The notes under the pieces are model-generated. The model searched no databases. It worked only from the letters and a program-made list of their open reading frames with translations, and had not been told where the DNA came from. Shown one piece after another: positions 18,313 to 26,410 of a stretch of 64,000 nt of DNA. Every line of letters starts with the position of its first letter. The first letter of the stretch is position 1. Position numbers and translations under genes: made by a program. Source of the DNA: Mesorhizobium sp. DCY119 (GTDB taxonomy: Bacteria; Pseudomonadota; Alphaproteobacteria; Rhizobiales; Rhizobiaceae). The stretch covers positions 1,233,501 through 1,297,500 of the forward strand of contig NZ_CP031834.1 of NCBI RefSeq assembly GCF_003590645.1, given 5' to 3'.

Positions 18313-18831
18313 TCATGCTTTCCCGGTCGCGCCGCGAAACGCGATGATCGTCAGGATCAGGCTGGCGATGGCGTTCCAGCCGGCGAGCGACAGGCCGAGG
18401 ATGCGCAGCGCGGCCTTGTCGCAGGATGGCGGGATGACGGTGTTGAGCGAATCGAGCACGCCGCCCGTGCCGCCGGTCGCGGGGGCCGAAACCGCGCCGC
18501 AATCGGTCGGGCCGGCCCACCAGGCCCATTCGACGCCGGAATGAAAGACGCCGAGGTAAAGCCCATAGGCCATCAGCAAGCCGCCGATGAGCAGCAGGCC
18601 GCGCGTGATCACCGCCGGCAGATGCAGCGCGGAAGACAGCGCCGCAATCGCCATCAGCGGCACGCCGACATAATAGGGCGTGCGCTGTTCGAGGCAGAGC
18701 TTGCAGGGCATGTAGCCGCCGAGATGCTCGAAACCGAGTGCCGAGCCGACAACCGCAGCCATGCCGACAAGAAGGATGAGCGCGGTCGCTGTCTGGACGC
18801 TGCTGGTGGGCTGGGTGAGGGTGCGCGACAT
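18313..18831 (-). CDS. dsbB: disulfide bond formation protein DsbB
   Basis: 172 aa, four membrane helices. The first periplasmic redox pair is C43/C46 in PCKLC and the second is probably C111 and C137, as in the DsbB family. It re-oxidises DsbA-type proteins and passes electrons to quinone. No dsbA is in the window. It lies just upstream of the YqaA gene's stop on the same strand. Confidence 0.9.
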   Translation of the reverse strand: MSRTLTQPTSSVQTATALILLVGMAAVVGSALGFEHLGGYMPCKLCLEQRTPYYVGVPLMAIAALSSALHLPAVITRGLLLIGGLLMAYGLYLGVFHSGVEWAWWAGPTDCGAVSAPATGGTGGVLDSLNTVIPPSCDKAALRILGLSLAGWNAIASLILTIIAFRGATGKA

Positions 18832-18854
18832 GAGGGTCTGTGTCCGTTTCGGCG

Positions 18855-19442
18855 TCAGAGAACGTATTTGATCACGATATAGAGCAGGATGACCGCGCCG
18901 GCACCAGCACCGGCGATGAGCCCCAGCCGCTTTTCGATGAACTCGCGGATCGGCTCGCCATAGCGGCGCAGCAGCCAGGCGAGGAAGAAGAAGCGCGCGC
19001 CGCGCGCGATGATCGCCGAGACGATGAACAGCCAGATATCGACATGCATCACACCGGCCAGGATCGTCACCACTTTGATCGGCGGCAGATGCGCCAGCCC
19101 GGAAGTGACCAGCATGAGCAGGATGAAGCCCATGCCCGAACCGGTGCGCAGCGCCTCGAACTCATCGAACTTGCCGTAGAATTCCAGCACCGGCTTGGCG
19201 ATGCTTTCATAGGCGAAGTAGCCGATGAACCATCCGGCGATGCCACCAAGCACCGATGCGACGGTGGCGATCATGGCATAGCGGTAGGCGCGTTCGGGCC
19301 GCGAAAGCGCCATCGGCAAATAAAGCACGTCTGCCGGAACCAGGAAGATCGAGCTTTCGACGAAGGCGATGAAGGCGAGCCACCATTCGGCGGATTTGCG
19401 CGCGGCCAGCGACAGGGTCCAGTCGTAGAGTCTGCGAAGCAT
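18855..19442 (-). CDS. YqaA-family membrane protein (DedA-like)
   Basis: 195 aa from the ATG at 19442 (MLRRLYDWTLSLAARKSAEWW). The frame extends to 19697, but that part would run back through the tRNA-Leu gene, so it is not coding. Four or more hydrophobic helices include ESSIFLVPADVLYLPM and a glycine-rich core (GGIAGWFIGYFAYES), as in YqaA/SNARE-associated DedA-like proteins with roles in membrane homeostasis. It is probably cotranscribed with dsbB 23 bp downstream. Confidence 0.85.
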   Translation of the reverse strand: MLRRLYDWTLSLAARKSAEWWLAFIAFVESSIFLVPADVLYLPMALSRPERAYRYAMIATVASVLGGIAGWFIGYFAYESIAKPVLEFYGKFDEFEALRTGSGMGFILLMLVTSGLAHLPPIKVVTILAGVMHVDIWLFIVSAIIARGARFFFLAWLLRRYGEPIREFIEKRLGLIAGAGAGAVILLYIVIKYVL

Positions 19443-19529
19443 GAAAAATTCCGTTGGTGGGTGGCTCTGTCTAGAAAGATTTGTATGGCCGCACAATGGC
19501 GGTTCCTTCACGAAATCGACAGGGGGCAG

Positions 19530-19557
19530 TTGACGACACGGGGTCGCACCGTATAGT
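19530..19557 (+). promoter_or_regulatory. sigma-70 type promoter of tRNA-Leu
   Basis: TTGACG (19530-19535) and TATAGT (19552-19557) are separated by 16 bp, and the tRNA begins 27 bp downstream of the -10 box. Both hexamers are close to the housekeeping consensus. Confidence 0.65.
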
Positions 19558-19584
19558 CCGCAGCCGTCCGCCCGAAAGGGCCGG

Positions 19585-19669
19585 GCCCCCTTGGCGGAAT
19601 TGGTAGACGCGCCTGACTCAAAATCAGGTTCCGAGAGGAGTGCTGGTTCGATCCCGGCAGGGGGCACCA
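19585..19669 (+). tRNA. tRNA-Leu (anticodon CAA)
   Basis: 85 nt. The acceptor stem GCCCCCT (19585-19591) pairs with AGGGGGC (19659-19665); discriminator A and encoded CCA follow. The anticodon loop CTCAAAA is closed by CCTGA/TCAGG, giving anticodon CAA for UUG codons. A variable arm and the T-loop GGTTCGATCCC are visible, as expected for a class II tRNA. Confidence 0.95.
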
Positions 19670-19909
19670 TCGACCGAAAGTCGTATCGCGATCTCAATCG
19701 TTTGAACTATGCGGCCGCCGTTGGCGTCCACCCCATTTGGGAGTATCGGGCACCTGCGCCTTGCGGCATTCTCGGCGTATGCAAGCGCGGGGAGCGTCTG
19801 CCTGAAACACTGAGAAGGATTGCGACGTCGTTCGCCGGCGGCGCCTTCCTTCGCGGCCTTACTGGCGGAATGGACTTCCCACGTTGGTGGCACAGCGCGG
19901 GAGATTTTT

Positions 19910-21478
19910 ATGGCGACGTTGACGGTGAGTTTTCCAGGCGGGATCTATCCGCTGGGCCTCGACTACAATCCCAGCATAGGCGAGCTGGTCAATCTGAATA
20001 ACGCCACGGTCGTGTCATCATCGGCCACGCAGCGCGTGCTGCAAATGGAAAACGGCCTCAAGCTCAAGCTCATCGGCACCGGCTTCACTTACGATGCCAA
20101 GGGCTATGTCACCGGCGGCACGCTGGCTTCGGTGCAGTTGCTGCAGAGCAATGGCACGACGGTCCTCCAGACACTGGCCGGGATCAACCGTCCATTTACG
20201 GACGTCTCGGACGCCGCCGACACTTTCAGCGGCTGGGATCTCAATGCCTGGCTGATGAGCGGCAACGACACGATCAACGGCTCGTCCGGGGCCGACGATC
20301 TCTACGGTCATGCCGGAAACGACACGCTGAATGGCGGCGACGGCGACGACTATCTCGTCGGCGGGGCCGGCAAGGATACGTACAACGGCGGCAATGGCTA
20401 CGACCAGATCAGCTTCGCCGAATACGAGCCGACGGCATTGCGTGGCGTCAATATCAACGCGGTGACGCGTATTGCGATTGACCAATGGGGCAATAGCGAG
20501 AGCTTCACCAGTATCGAATCCTTCCGCGGAAGCCAGTTCGCCGATGTCATGCTCGGCTCGGCGGCCAATGAACAGTTCATGGGCATGAACGGGCGCGACC
20601 GCATCGATGGCGGCGCTGGCATCGACGAGGTCCGTTACCATCGCGACGCCAATTGGGGCGGCAATGCCGGCGTGAATGTCAATCTGACGACCGGCGTTGC
20701 CATCGATGGCTTCGGCAAGCAGGACACGCTTCTCAACATCGAGAACGTTCGGGGTACCGCCTCCAACGACGTGCTCGTTGGCAGTGCGGTCAGCAATGTG
20801 CTTCGGGGCGAGGCCGGCAACGACTCGCTCAACGGCATGGCGGGCGCCGACACGATGAAGGGCGGAACGGGCAACGACACCTATTACGTCGACAATGCCG
20901 GCGATATCGTCGACGAGCTTTCCGACGGCGGCAGCGGCACCGATACGGTGGTGTCGGCGATCAGTTTCAACCTCGCGAACACTACACAGGTGAAAGGCAC
21001 TGTCGAAAACCTGAACTTGTCGGGGACGGGTGCGATCTCCGGCACCGGCAACGCCGGCAACAACACCATCAACGGCAATGGCGGCAACAACGCGCTGAAC
21101 GGCGCTGCCGGCAACGACCTGATCAATGGCTGGCTCGGCAACGACACGCTGACCGGCGGTGCCGGCAACGATACGTTCTTCTTCAACACTGCGCTGAATG
21201 CATCGACCAACAAGGACACGATCACCGACTTCAATGTCGTGGCCGACACGATCCGGCTGGAAAATGCCATCTTCACCGGCCTGGCTGCCGGTACGCTGAC
21301 GGCTGCTGCCTTCCATACCGGTTCTGCGGCGGCCGATGCCAGTGACCGGATCATCTACAACAAGACGACCGGTGCCTTGCTGTTCGACAAGGATGGGCTG
21401 GGCGGTGCCGCTGCGGTTCAGTTCGCGACCGTCTCTGCCAACCTTACGCTCACGAACGCCGACTTCTTCATCGTCTGA
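19910..21478 (+). CDS. RTX/hemolysin-type calcium-binding repeat protein
   Basis: 522 aa from the ATG at 19910 (RBS GGGAG); the upstream extension is rejected. Glycine/aspartate nonapeptides (GxxGxDxLx) occur in several blocks: about 120-155, 215-230, 285-310 and 390-430, for example GHAGNDTLNGGDGDDYL. They fold as Ca2+-bound beta-rolls. The C-terminal region after GGAGNDTFFFN resembles the serralysin-like C-terminal secretion domain. There is no catalytic domain and no signal peptide, so type I secretion is expected, but no TolC/HlyBD genes are nearby. A surface or matrix role is inferred. Confidence 0.9.
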   Translation: MATLTVSFPGGIYPLGLDYNPSIGELVNLNNATVVSSSATQRVLQMENGLKLKLIGTGFTYDAKGYVTGGTLASVQLLQSNGTTVLQTLAGINRPFTDVSDAADTFSGWDLNAWLMSGNDTINGSSGADDLYGHAGNDTLNGGDGDDYLVGGAGKDTYNGGNGYDQISFAEYEPTALRGVNINAVTRIAIDQWGNSESFTSIESFRGSQFADVMLGSAANEQFMGMNGRDRIDGGAGIDEVRYHRDANWGGNAGVNVNLTTGVAIDGFGKQDTLLNIENVRGTASNDVLVGSAVSNVLRGEAGNDSLNGMAGADTMKGGTGNDTYYVDNAGDIVDELSDGGSGTDTVVSAISFNLANTTQVKGTVENLNLSGTGAISGTGNAGNNTINGNGGNNALNGAAGNDLINGWLGNDTLTGGAGNDTFFFNTALNASTNKDTITDFNVVADTIRLENAIFTGLAAGTLTAAAFHTGSAAADASDRIIYNKTTGALLFDKDGLGGAAAVQFATVSANLTLTNADFFIV

Positions 21479-21496
21479 TGCGGGCGGGGGCCTGCC

Positions 21497-21531
21497 GGAG
21501 CCGTTGTTGCAGTTCCTGCAGCAGCGGCTCC
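21497..21531 (+). terminator. strong hairpin after the RTX gene
   Basis: A 16-bp stem (two G-U wobbles) with a TTC loop: GGAGCCG at 21497 pairs with CGGCTCC ending at 21531. It lies 19 bp after the stop codon. There is no T-run, so intrinsic termination is uncertain. Confidence 0.55.
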
Positions 21532-21708
21532 GCGTCCGCCCCGCGGCGACGCACTGATTCGATAACTGCAAACGGGCGTCAACGCCAGAGAGCCGTTGCG
21601 GATTGCGGCGGCAATCACCCTATGTTAGGCGACACGCGTTGAACGAGATAACGAGCTGCCACATATTGCAGCAATTCGCGTCGTTAACCCAACATCTGGC
21701 TGATTTCT

Positions 21709-22389
21709 GTGGCGAAGAAGAAACTCTTTATTGTCGGTAATGGTCCACTGCTCTCCGACATGTCGGAGCAGGTCGATGCCGCGGATCATGTGATCCGCTT
21801 CAACGAGCCGAAGGCATCGATCGGCATGAGCGGCACGAAGACCAACTGGCTTTTCGTCTGCAATACGGGCAAGCCCATGGAGCGGCGGCTCAAGGATCCA
21901 AAGTATCCGACATCGCCGATCGTCCAGGCTGCGGAGTTCGTGTTTCTCGTCTCGCATCCGACGGCCGTTCAGAAATATTCCCTGAAACCGAGCCTTTGGG
22001 CCCGGATCAAGGGACGGCGGGCGGAGTGGACCTGGGCTTCGCTGACGATGTATGGCGATGCCGGCAAGACCGTCGCGATCCTGCCCCCCGACAATTACGA
22101 GGCCGGTTGCCTTGAACTGGGGCTGGACCTTTCAGTCCTGCTCGACGACCGCACCTTCCCCACGACCGGATATTTCGGGATCCGCTACGCGCTGGAGCGC
22201 ATGCCGGCGGAGACATGGGATGTGGAAATAGCCGGGTTCGGCTGGCAGGGCTGGAAAAACCACACCTGGGACCAGGAGCGGGAATGGGTTCAGCGCAAGG
22301 CCAAGGAACGCAACATCAAGATCTGGCCGGCCGGGGAAGACTGGAAACCGAAATACGCGAAAAAAGACAGGTACAGTCGAAAGAAATAA
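21709..22389 (+). CDS. glycosyltransferase family 29-like protein
   Basis: 226 aa from GTG 21709. The opening KLFIVGNGPLLSDMSEQVDAADHVIRFNEP resembles the sialyltransferase-type (GT29) nucleotide-sugar motif, and the later TTGYFGIRYALE matches its second motif. Proteins of this type in rhizobia are also labelled urease operon accessory protein, a name with little support. It is followed 37 bp later by a GT25 gene on the same strand, suggesting joint modification of a surface glycan. The acceptor is unknown. Confidence 0.7.
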   Translation: MAKKKLFIVGNGPLLSDMSEQVDAADHVIRFNEPKASIGMSGTKTNWLFVCNTGKPMERRLKDPKYPTSPIVQAAEFVFLVSHPTAVQKYSLKPSLWARIKGRRAEWTWASLTMYGDAGKTVAILPPDNYEAGCLELGLDLSVLLDDRTFPTTGYFGIRYALERMPAETWDVEIAGFGWQGWKNHTWDQEREWVQRKAKERNIKIWPAGEDWKPKYAKKDRYSRKK

Positions 22390-22426
22390 CGTGATTTCGA
22401 CGAACGGCGGCAGGCGCGGCAAATAC

Positions 22427-23212
22427 ATGAAATCGTTCGTTATCAATCTGGATCGCAGGCCGGACCGGCTGGCTCGCATGTCGGCGATTTTCGACAAACT
22501 GGGGCTCCAGTTCGATCGCGTCAGCGCCGTGGATGGCACGCAATTGTCGCGTGACGACCTGATCAGGCTGCGCGGCAACGACCAGGCGCGTGCCGGCGAA
22601 ACGGCCTGCTTCCTCAGCCATCGGGAATGCTGGCGCCGCATTGTCGAAGACGATCTGCCCTGTGCAGCGATTTTCGAGGACGACCTGCACATAGCCGATG
22701 ACGCCGCCAGGCTTCTCAGCAGCAGCGACTGGATACCTGCTGACGCGGATATCATCAAAGTTGAAACGATGAACCGCCCGACGAAGATCGACAAGTCGAT
22801 GGCTGCGCTGGTCGGCGGCCGCAAGCTTCATCGGTTGAGGGACACCCATATGGGCGCCGGAGGCTATATCCTGACCCGGAAGGGCGCGGAAAAACTCCTC
22901 GAGAAAAGCAAGAGCTTTGACAATCCCGTGGATCATTTCCTGTTCAATTTTCAGCTGCCCTGGGCCGGTTCCTTCGTAACGTATCAGCTTTCCCCGGCCA
23001 TCTGCGTCCAGGACTTTTTCCTCGACAGGCGAGCGACTTCCCCCATCGGCCTTGGCAGCGACCTGCATGATGAGCGGGTCGTGAAGCCCACCGGGCTGCG
23101 CAAGGCCTGGCGCGAGATCAAGCGGCCCGTCCTGCAACTCGCCAATTCCGCTCGAAGAACAGCCTCGAATGTTCTGACCGACAAGCGGTGGATTACCGTT
23201 CCCTTCCGGTAA
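22427..23212 (+). CDS. glycosyltransferase family 25 (LPS-type)
   Basis: 261 aa from the ATG at 22427 (MKSFVINLDRRPDRL); GTG 22391 is an alternative start. The motif VINLDRRPDRL, the ETACFLSHRECW segment and the acidic motif AIFEDDL are diagnostic of GT25 proteins that add sugars to lipopolysaccharide. It is paired with the GT29-like gene upstream. Confidence 0.88.
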   Translation: MKSFVINLDRRPDRLARMSAIFDKLGLQFDRVSAVDGTQLSRDDLIRLRGNDQARAGETACFLSHRECWRRIVEDDLPCAAIFEDDLHIADDAARLLSSSDWIPADADIIKVETMNRPTKIDKSMAALVGGRKLHRLRDTHMGAGGYILTRKGAEKLLEKSKSFDNPVDHFLFNFQLPWAGSFVTYQLSPAICVQDFFLDRRATSPIGLGSDLHDERVVKPTGLRKAWREIKRPVLQLANSARRTASNVLTDKRWITVPFR

Positions 23213-23369
23213 TTCGGTCGCACAGGGAGCGATGCATTTCCTGATACCGCCCGCCAGCGTAAGGCTCGTCGCCGTTCCAATGGAACAATCCTGATCGCAT
23301 CGTCGTTTCTGACCTGCTCGCCGGCAACAGACTAGCCGGTTGGAGCTTCATGATCAGGACGCTCAAGCC

Positions 23370-23792
23370 ATGTCGTTCAACAAGATGTTCACCAGCGTTG
23401 CCAACAAGGTTGCGCATGCAGCGGGCATGCCGGCGACCTTTGTCGGCTGTTGCGCCATCATTGTCGTCTGGGCGGCCAGTGGCCCGTTTCTCGGCTTCTC
23501 CGACACATGGCAGCTGGTCATCAACACCGGAACAACCATCGTGACGTTCCTGATGGTGTTCCTCATCCAGAACACGCAGAACCGTGACGGCGCTGCGATC
23601 CAGGCCAAGCTCGACGAACTCATCCGCGTCAGCGAAGGCGAAAACAAGTTCATCGGCATCGAGCATCTCACCGAGGAAGAGGTCGAGGACTTTCGGCTGA
23701 AATGCGAGCAGGCCGCCAAGCGCGCGGACCGTGCCGCCGACCGGGCAAATCGCGCGGCGGCCAAGCAGACCGCCAAGCAAGCAGCAAAGTAA
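23370..23792 (+). CDS. low-affinity iron permease family protein
   Basis: 140 aa. Two membrane helices (about 23-40 and 52-69) with FLMVFLIQNTQNRD between them and a soluble helix (KLDELI), typical of the small proteins assigned to the low-affinity iron permease family. The C-terminal 45 residues are Ala/Lys/Arg-rich (about 105-140) and probably form a charged helix. The ATG at 23370 has a weak ribosome binding site. Iron transport is only the family label. Confidence 0.8.
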   Translation: MSFNKMFTSVANKVAHAAGMPATFVGCCAIIVVWAASGPFLGFSDTWQLVINTGTTIVTFLMVFLIQNTQNRDGAAIQAKLDELIRVSEGENKFIGIEHLTEEEVEDFRLKCEQAAKRADRAADRANRAAAKQTAKQAAK

Positions 23793-23815
23793 GAAGCGGT
23801 TCAGGCTGCGGCCGG

Positions 23816-24034
23816 TCAGGCCTTTTTGAGGAAGGCCGTCTTAAGCACCAGTCCCTTGACCTTCTCGGCATTGCATTCGATTTCTTCGGCGTCGTCGGTC
23901 AGCCGGATGTTGCGGACCATCGTCCCGCGCTTCAGCGTCACCGACGTGCCTTTGACCTTCAGGTCCTTGATCAGCGTAACCGAATCGCCATCCTTCAGCA
24001 CATTGCCGTTGCTGTCCTTCACCACGTCGGCCAT
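23816..24034 (-). CDS. PhnA/YjdM-type small protein
   Basis: 72 aa from the ATG at 24034 (RBS GGAAGGGAAA). MADVVKDSNGNVLKDGDSVTLIKDLKVKG matches the C-terminal PhnA domain; the zinc-ribbon half of longer PhnA proteins is absent. The link to phosphonate use is historical and doubtful. A longer frame to 24166 has no RBS support. The gene is divergent from the acyl-CoA synthetase. Confidence 0.85.
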   Translation of the reverse strand: MADVVKDSNGNVLKDGDSVTLIKDLKVKGTSVTLKRGTMVRNIRLTDDAEEIECNAEKVKGLVLKTAFLKKA

Positions 24035-24172
24035 GAAATTTCCCTTCCGCGCTTCATATGTCAGCGTCCCAGTAATGGGCACAGGCACCGCGCGCAACAT
24101 GGCATGATCGCCGGCGTCGATTGACGGCGCTGCTCCCGGCGCGGTATCTGCCACCAGTCGCTCCATCCGGCG

Positions 24173-25834
24173 ATGATTTCAGGGTTCAATCCACGGTCCA
24201 TGCTCGAACGGCGCGACGACTATCAAAGTCTCTACCGCGATTTTCGCTGGCGGATTCCGCAACACTTCAACATGGGCACCGCCGTCTCCGATCATTGGGC
24301 GGCGCGCGAGCCTGATCGCGTGGCACTTCTCGATTATCGCGCCGAGGGCGAAGCCGAAAAGCTCACCTATGGTGAACTCGCCGCGAGATCCAACAGCTTC
24401 GCCAACGGCCTGCGCGCGCTGGGCGTCAGGCGCGGCGACCGGGTGGCGCTGCTTCTGCCGCAGTCTTTCGAGACGGTCATTGCCCATGTCGCCATCTACA
24501 AGCTCGGCGCCATCGCCGTGCCGCTGGCGCTGCTGTTCGGCGTCGAGGCGCTGGAATACCGCCTGCAGACAGCCGGCGTGAAGGCGGTGGTGACCAATTC
24601 GAGCGGCGCTGCAAAGCTCGCAAGGATCGGCAGCCGCCTGACTGATCTGGAGGCTGTCGTCTCCATCGACGGCGCGGAAAGCGGCGTTCGTGATTTTCAC
24701 CGCATCGTTGCCGGCCACCCGTCGTCCTTCGTTGCCGAAGACACCACGCCGGACGATCCGGCGATGATGATCTTTACCTCCGGCACGACCGGACCGCCAA
24801 AAGGCGCGTTGCACGGGCACCGCGTGCTGCTCGGCCATCTGCCGGGCGTGCAGACGGCCTATGAATTCCTGCCGCAGCCCGGCGACCTGATGTGGACCCC
24901 GGCGGACTGGGCCTGGGCCGGCGGCCTGCTCAACGCGCTCTTGCCTTCGCTCTATTTCGGCGTGCCCGTTGTTTCCGCCCGCTTTGAAAAGTTCGATCCC
25001 GAAGCCGCCCTCGGTCTCGTCGAGAAGATGGGCGTGCGCACCGCATTCATACCGCCAACGGCACTTCGCATGCTGAAGAGCGTGGAGGATATCCGCAAAC
25101 GCTTCCATCTGAAGCTTCGCAGCGTCGGTTCGGCGGGAGAATCGCTCGGCCGCGAGACCTATGACTGGGCGCGGGCGGAGTTCGGCCTGACCGTCAACGA
25201 GTTCTACGGCCAGACCGAGTGCAATCTGGTGCTCTCCTCCTGCGCGGCACTTGGCGTCAGCCGGGGCGGGGCGATCGGCAGGCCGGTTCCGGGGCATGAG
25301 GTCGCGATCATCGACGCCGAGGGGCAGCGCATGAAGCCCGGCGAGGTCGGCCAGATCGCGATCCGGCGGCCCGACCCGGTGATGTTCCTCGAATACTGGC
25401 GCAGCCCGGAGGCGACCGCCAAGAAATTCATCGGCGACTGGATGACCACCGGCGACCAGGGCATCGAGGACGAAGACGGCTATTTCCAGTTCTTCGGCCG
25501 CGACGACGATGTCATCACCTCGGCCGGCTTCCGCATCGGTCCCGGCGAGATCGAGGACTGCCTGACCGGGCATCCGGCCGTGGCGCTGGCGGCTGCCGTC
25601 GGCAAGCCGGACGCGCTGCGCACGGAGATCGTCAAGGCCTATGTCGTCCTGAAGGACGGCTTCGTTGGCGATGCAGCACTTGGTGACGAGATCAAGCTGT
25701 GGGTGCGCGAAAGGCTCTCCGCGCATGAATATCCGCGCGAGGTCGAATTCGTCGATTCCATGCCGCTGACCACCACCGGCAAGGTCATCCGCCGCATCTT
25801 CCGCGACAGGGCCAAGCGCGAAACGGGAGGCTGA
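24173..25834 (+). CDS. AMP-dependent acyl-CoA synthetase (acetyl/medium-chain type)
   Basis: 553 aa. The ATP/AMP motif FTSGTTGPPKG (about residues 200-210), YGQTECN, the TGDQGIEDEDGYFQFFGRDDD hinge and the catalytic lysine region TTTGKVIRR at the C-terminus are all intact. It activates a carboxylic acid through an acyl-adenylate to acyl-CoA. The PxxF-type substrate pocket is closer to medium-chain (ACSM-like) enzymes than to Acs, so I leave the substrate open. A second ATG at 24200 could be the true start. Confidence 0.88.
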   Translation: MISGFNPRSMLERRDDYQSLYRDFRWRIPQHFNMGTAVSDHWAAREPDRVALLDYRAEGEAEKLTYGELAARSNSFANGLRALGVRRGDRVALLLPQSFETVIAHVAIYKLGAIAVPLALLFGVEALEYRLQTAGVKAVVTNSSGAAKLARIGSRLTDLEAVVSIDGAESGVRDFHRIVAGHPSSFVAEDTTPDDPAMMIFTSGTTGPPKGALHGHRVLLGHLPGVQTAYEFLPQPGDLMWTPADWAWAGGLLNALLPSLYFGVPVVSARFEKFDPEAALGLVEKMGVRTAFIPPTALRMLKSVEDIRKRFHLKLRSVGSAGESLGRETYDWARAEFGLTVNEFYGQTECNLVLSSCAALGVSRGGAIGRPVPGHEVAIIDAEGQRMKPGEVGQIAIRRPDPVMFLEYWRSPEATAKKFIGDWMTTGDQGIEDEDGYFQFFGRDDDVITSAGFRIGPGEIEDCLTGHPAVALAAAVGKPDALRTEIVKAYVVLKDGFVGDAALGDEIKLWVRERLSAHEYPREVEFVDSMPLTTTGKVIRRIFRDRAKRETGG

Positions 25835-25875
25835 ACGGGCAGGCCGGAATCTCCGGCCCGCCAGTTCGCGAACCT

Positions 25876-26190
25876 TCACTCCACCGTGCACGCCACTTCG
25901 TAGAGGCCGGGATGCGCCTCTCCGAGCGCCTTGTTGCGCTCGAGGAAGCCGTTCGACTGCAGGTGCTCGAAGACGCGCCGCATCGCGAGCTGGTCGCGGG
26001 CCTGGGCATAATTGACCACGCGCCGGCCATCGAGACTGCGGTGAAGGCTGGCCGAGAGCCAGCCGGGGACGGTCCGGCAACTCATGGCTGCTTCCTGCAG
26101 TAGGTCGATCAGCGCCTGCTGGCCGCCTTCCGGTACGGTGAAGACATTGATCTGGGTGATGATGCCGCTGTCGGTGCGAATGATGGGCAT
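25876..26190 (-). CDS. antibiotic biosynthesis monooxygenase (ABM) domain protein
   Basis: 104 aa from the ATG at 26190 (MPIIRTDSGIITQINVFTVPEGG), preceded by AAGGAG. It is a single ABM ferredoxin-like fold domain: the INVFTVPEGGQQALIDLLQEA strand-helix unit and the PGWLSASLHRSLDGRRVVNYAQ central strands are typical. Family members act as cofactor-independent monooxygenases or small ligand-binding proteins; the substrate is unknown. It is convergent with the acyl-CoA synthetase and is preceded by an unusually structured leader (26191-26398), suggesting post-transcriptional control. Confidence 0.82.
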   Translation of the reverse strand: MPIIRTDSGIITQINVFTVPEGGQQALIDLLQEAAMSCRTVPGWLSASLHRSLDGRRVVNYAQARDQLAMRRVFEHLQSNGFLERNKALGEAHPGLYEVACTVE

Positions 26191-26398
26191 TTGGTTCTCC
26201 TTCGGTAACGCCCGGCGCGAAGGAGTGCTGTTCGAGCAGAGACCTCCTGACACGCCAAGCCGGGGCGCAAAAGCGCGCCTCTGCTTGCCGTGGGTTTCCG
26301 CGTAGGGCGGAAAACGGAGCTTCCGTGGTGCGGAAGGGAGCGGGCTTACCTCTGCCGCTCCAGGTCCTTTTCGACGGCGATTTTTTATCACCGGCGAT
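26191..26398 (-). promoter_or_regulatory. structured 5' leader with SD-sequestering hairpin (candidate riboswitch or thermosensor)
   Basis: On the minus strand, in transcription order: hairpins at 26361-26337 (7-bp GGAGCGG/CCGCTCC), 26336-26320 (6 bp), 26313-26295 (7 bp, TTTCCGC arms) and 26279-26264 (5-bp GGCGC/GCGCC). A final stem then pairs CTCCTTCG (26225-26218) with CGAAGGAG (26204-26197), which contains the Shine-Dalgarno of the ABM gene. An upstream AGGAG (26248-26244) could pair with the same CTCCT, giving an alternative state with a free SD. The class is unknown to me. Confidence 0.55.
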
Positions 26399-26410
26399 CG
26401 TTTGCGGCAA

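Noticed and set aside
19591..20001. Frame through the tRNA-Leu gene
   Set aside because: It begins inside a complete tRNA and has no homology.
26191..26398. ABM leader as a cobalamin, FMN, glycine or TPP riboswitch
   Set aside because: Fragments resemble pieces of these (for example a GTCAGGAG word), but their conserved cores are missing.
24179..26410. 743-codon minus-strand frame across the acyl-CoA synthetase
   Set aside because: Shadow of a well-supported synthetase; low-complexity, no domain.
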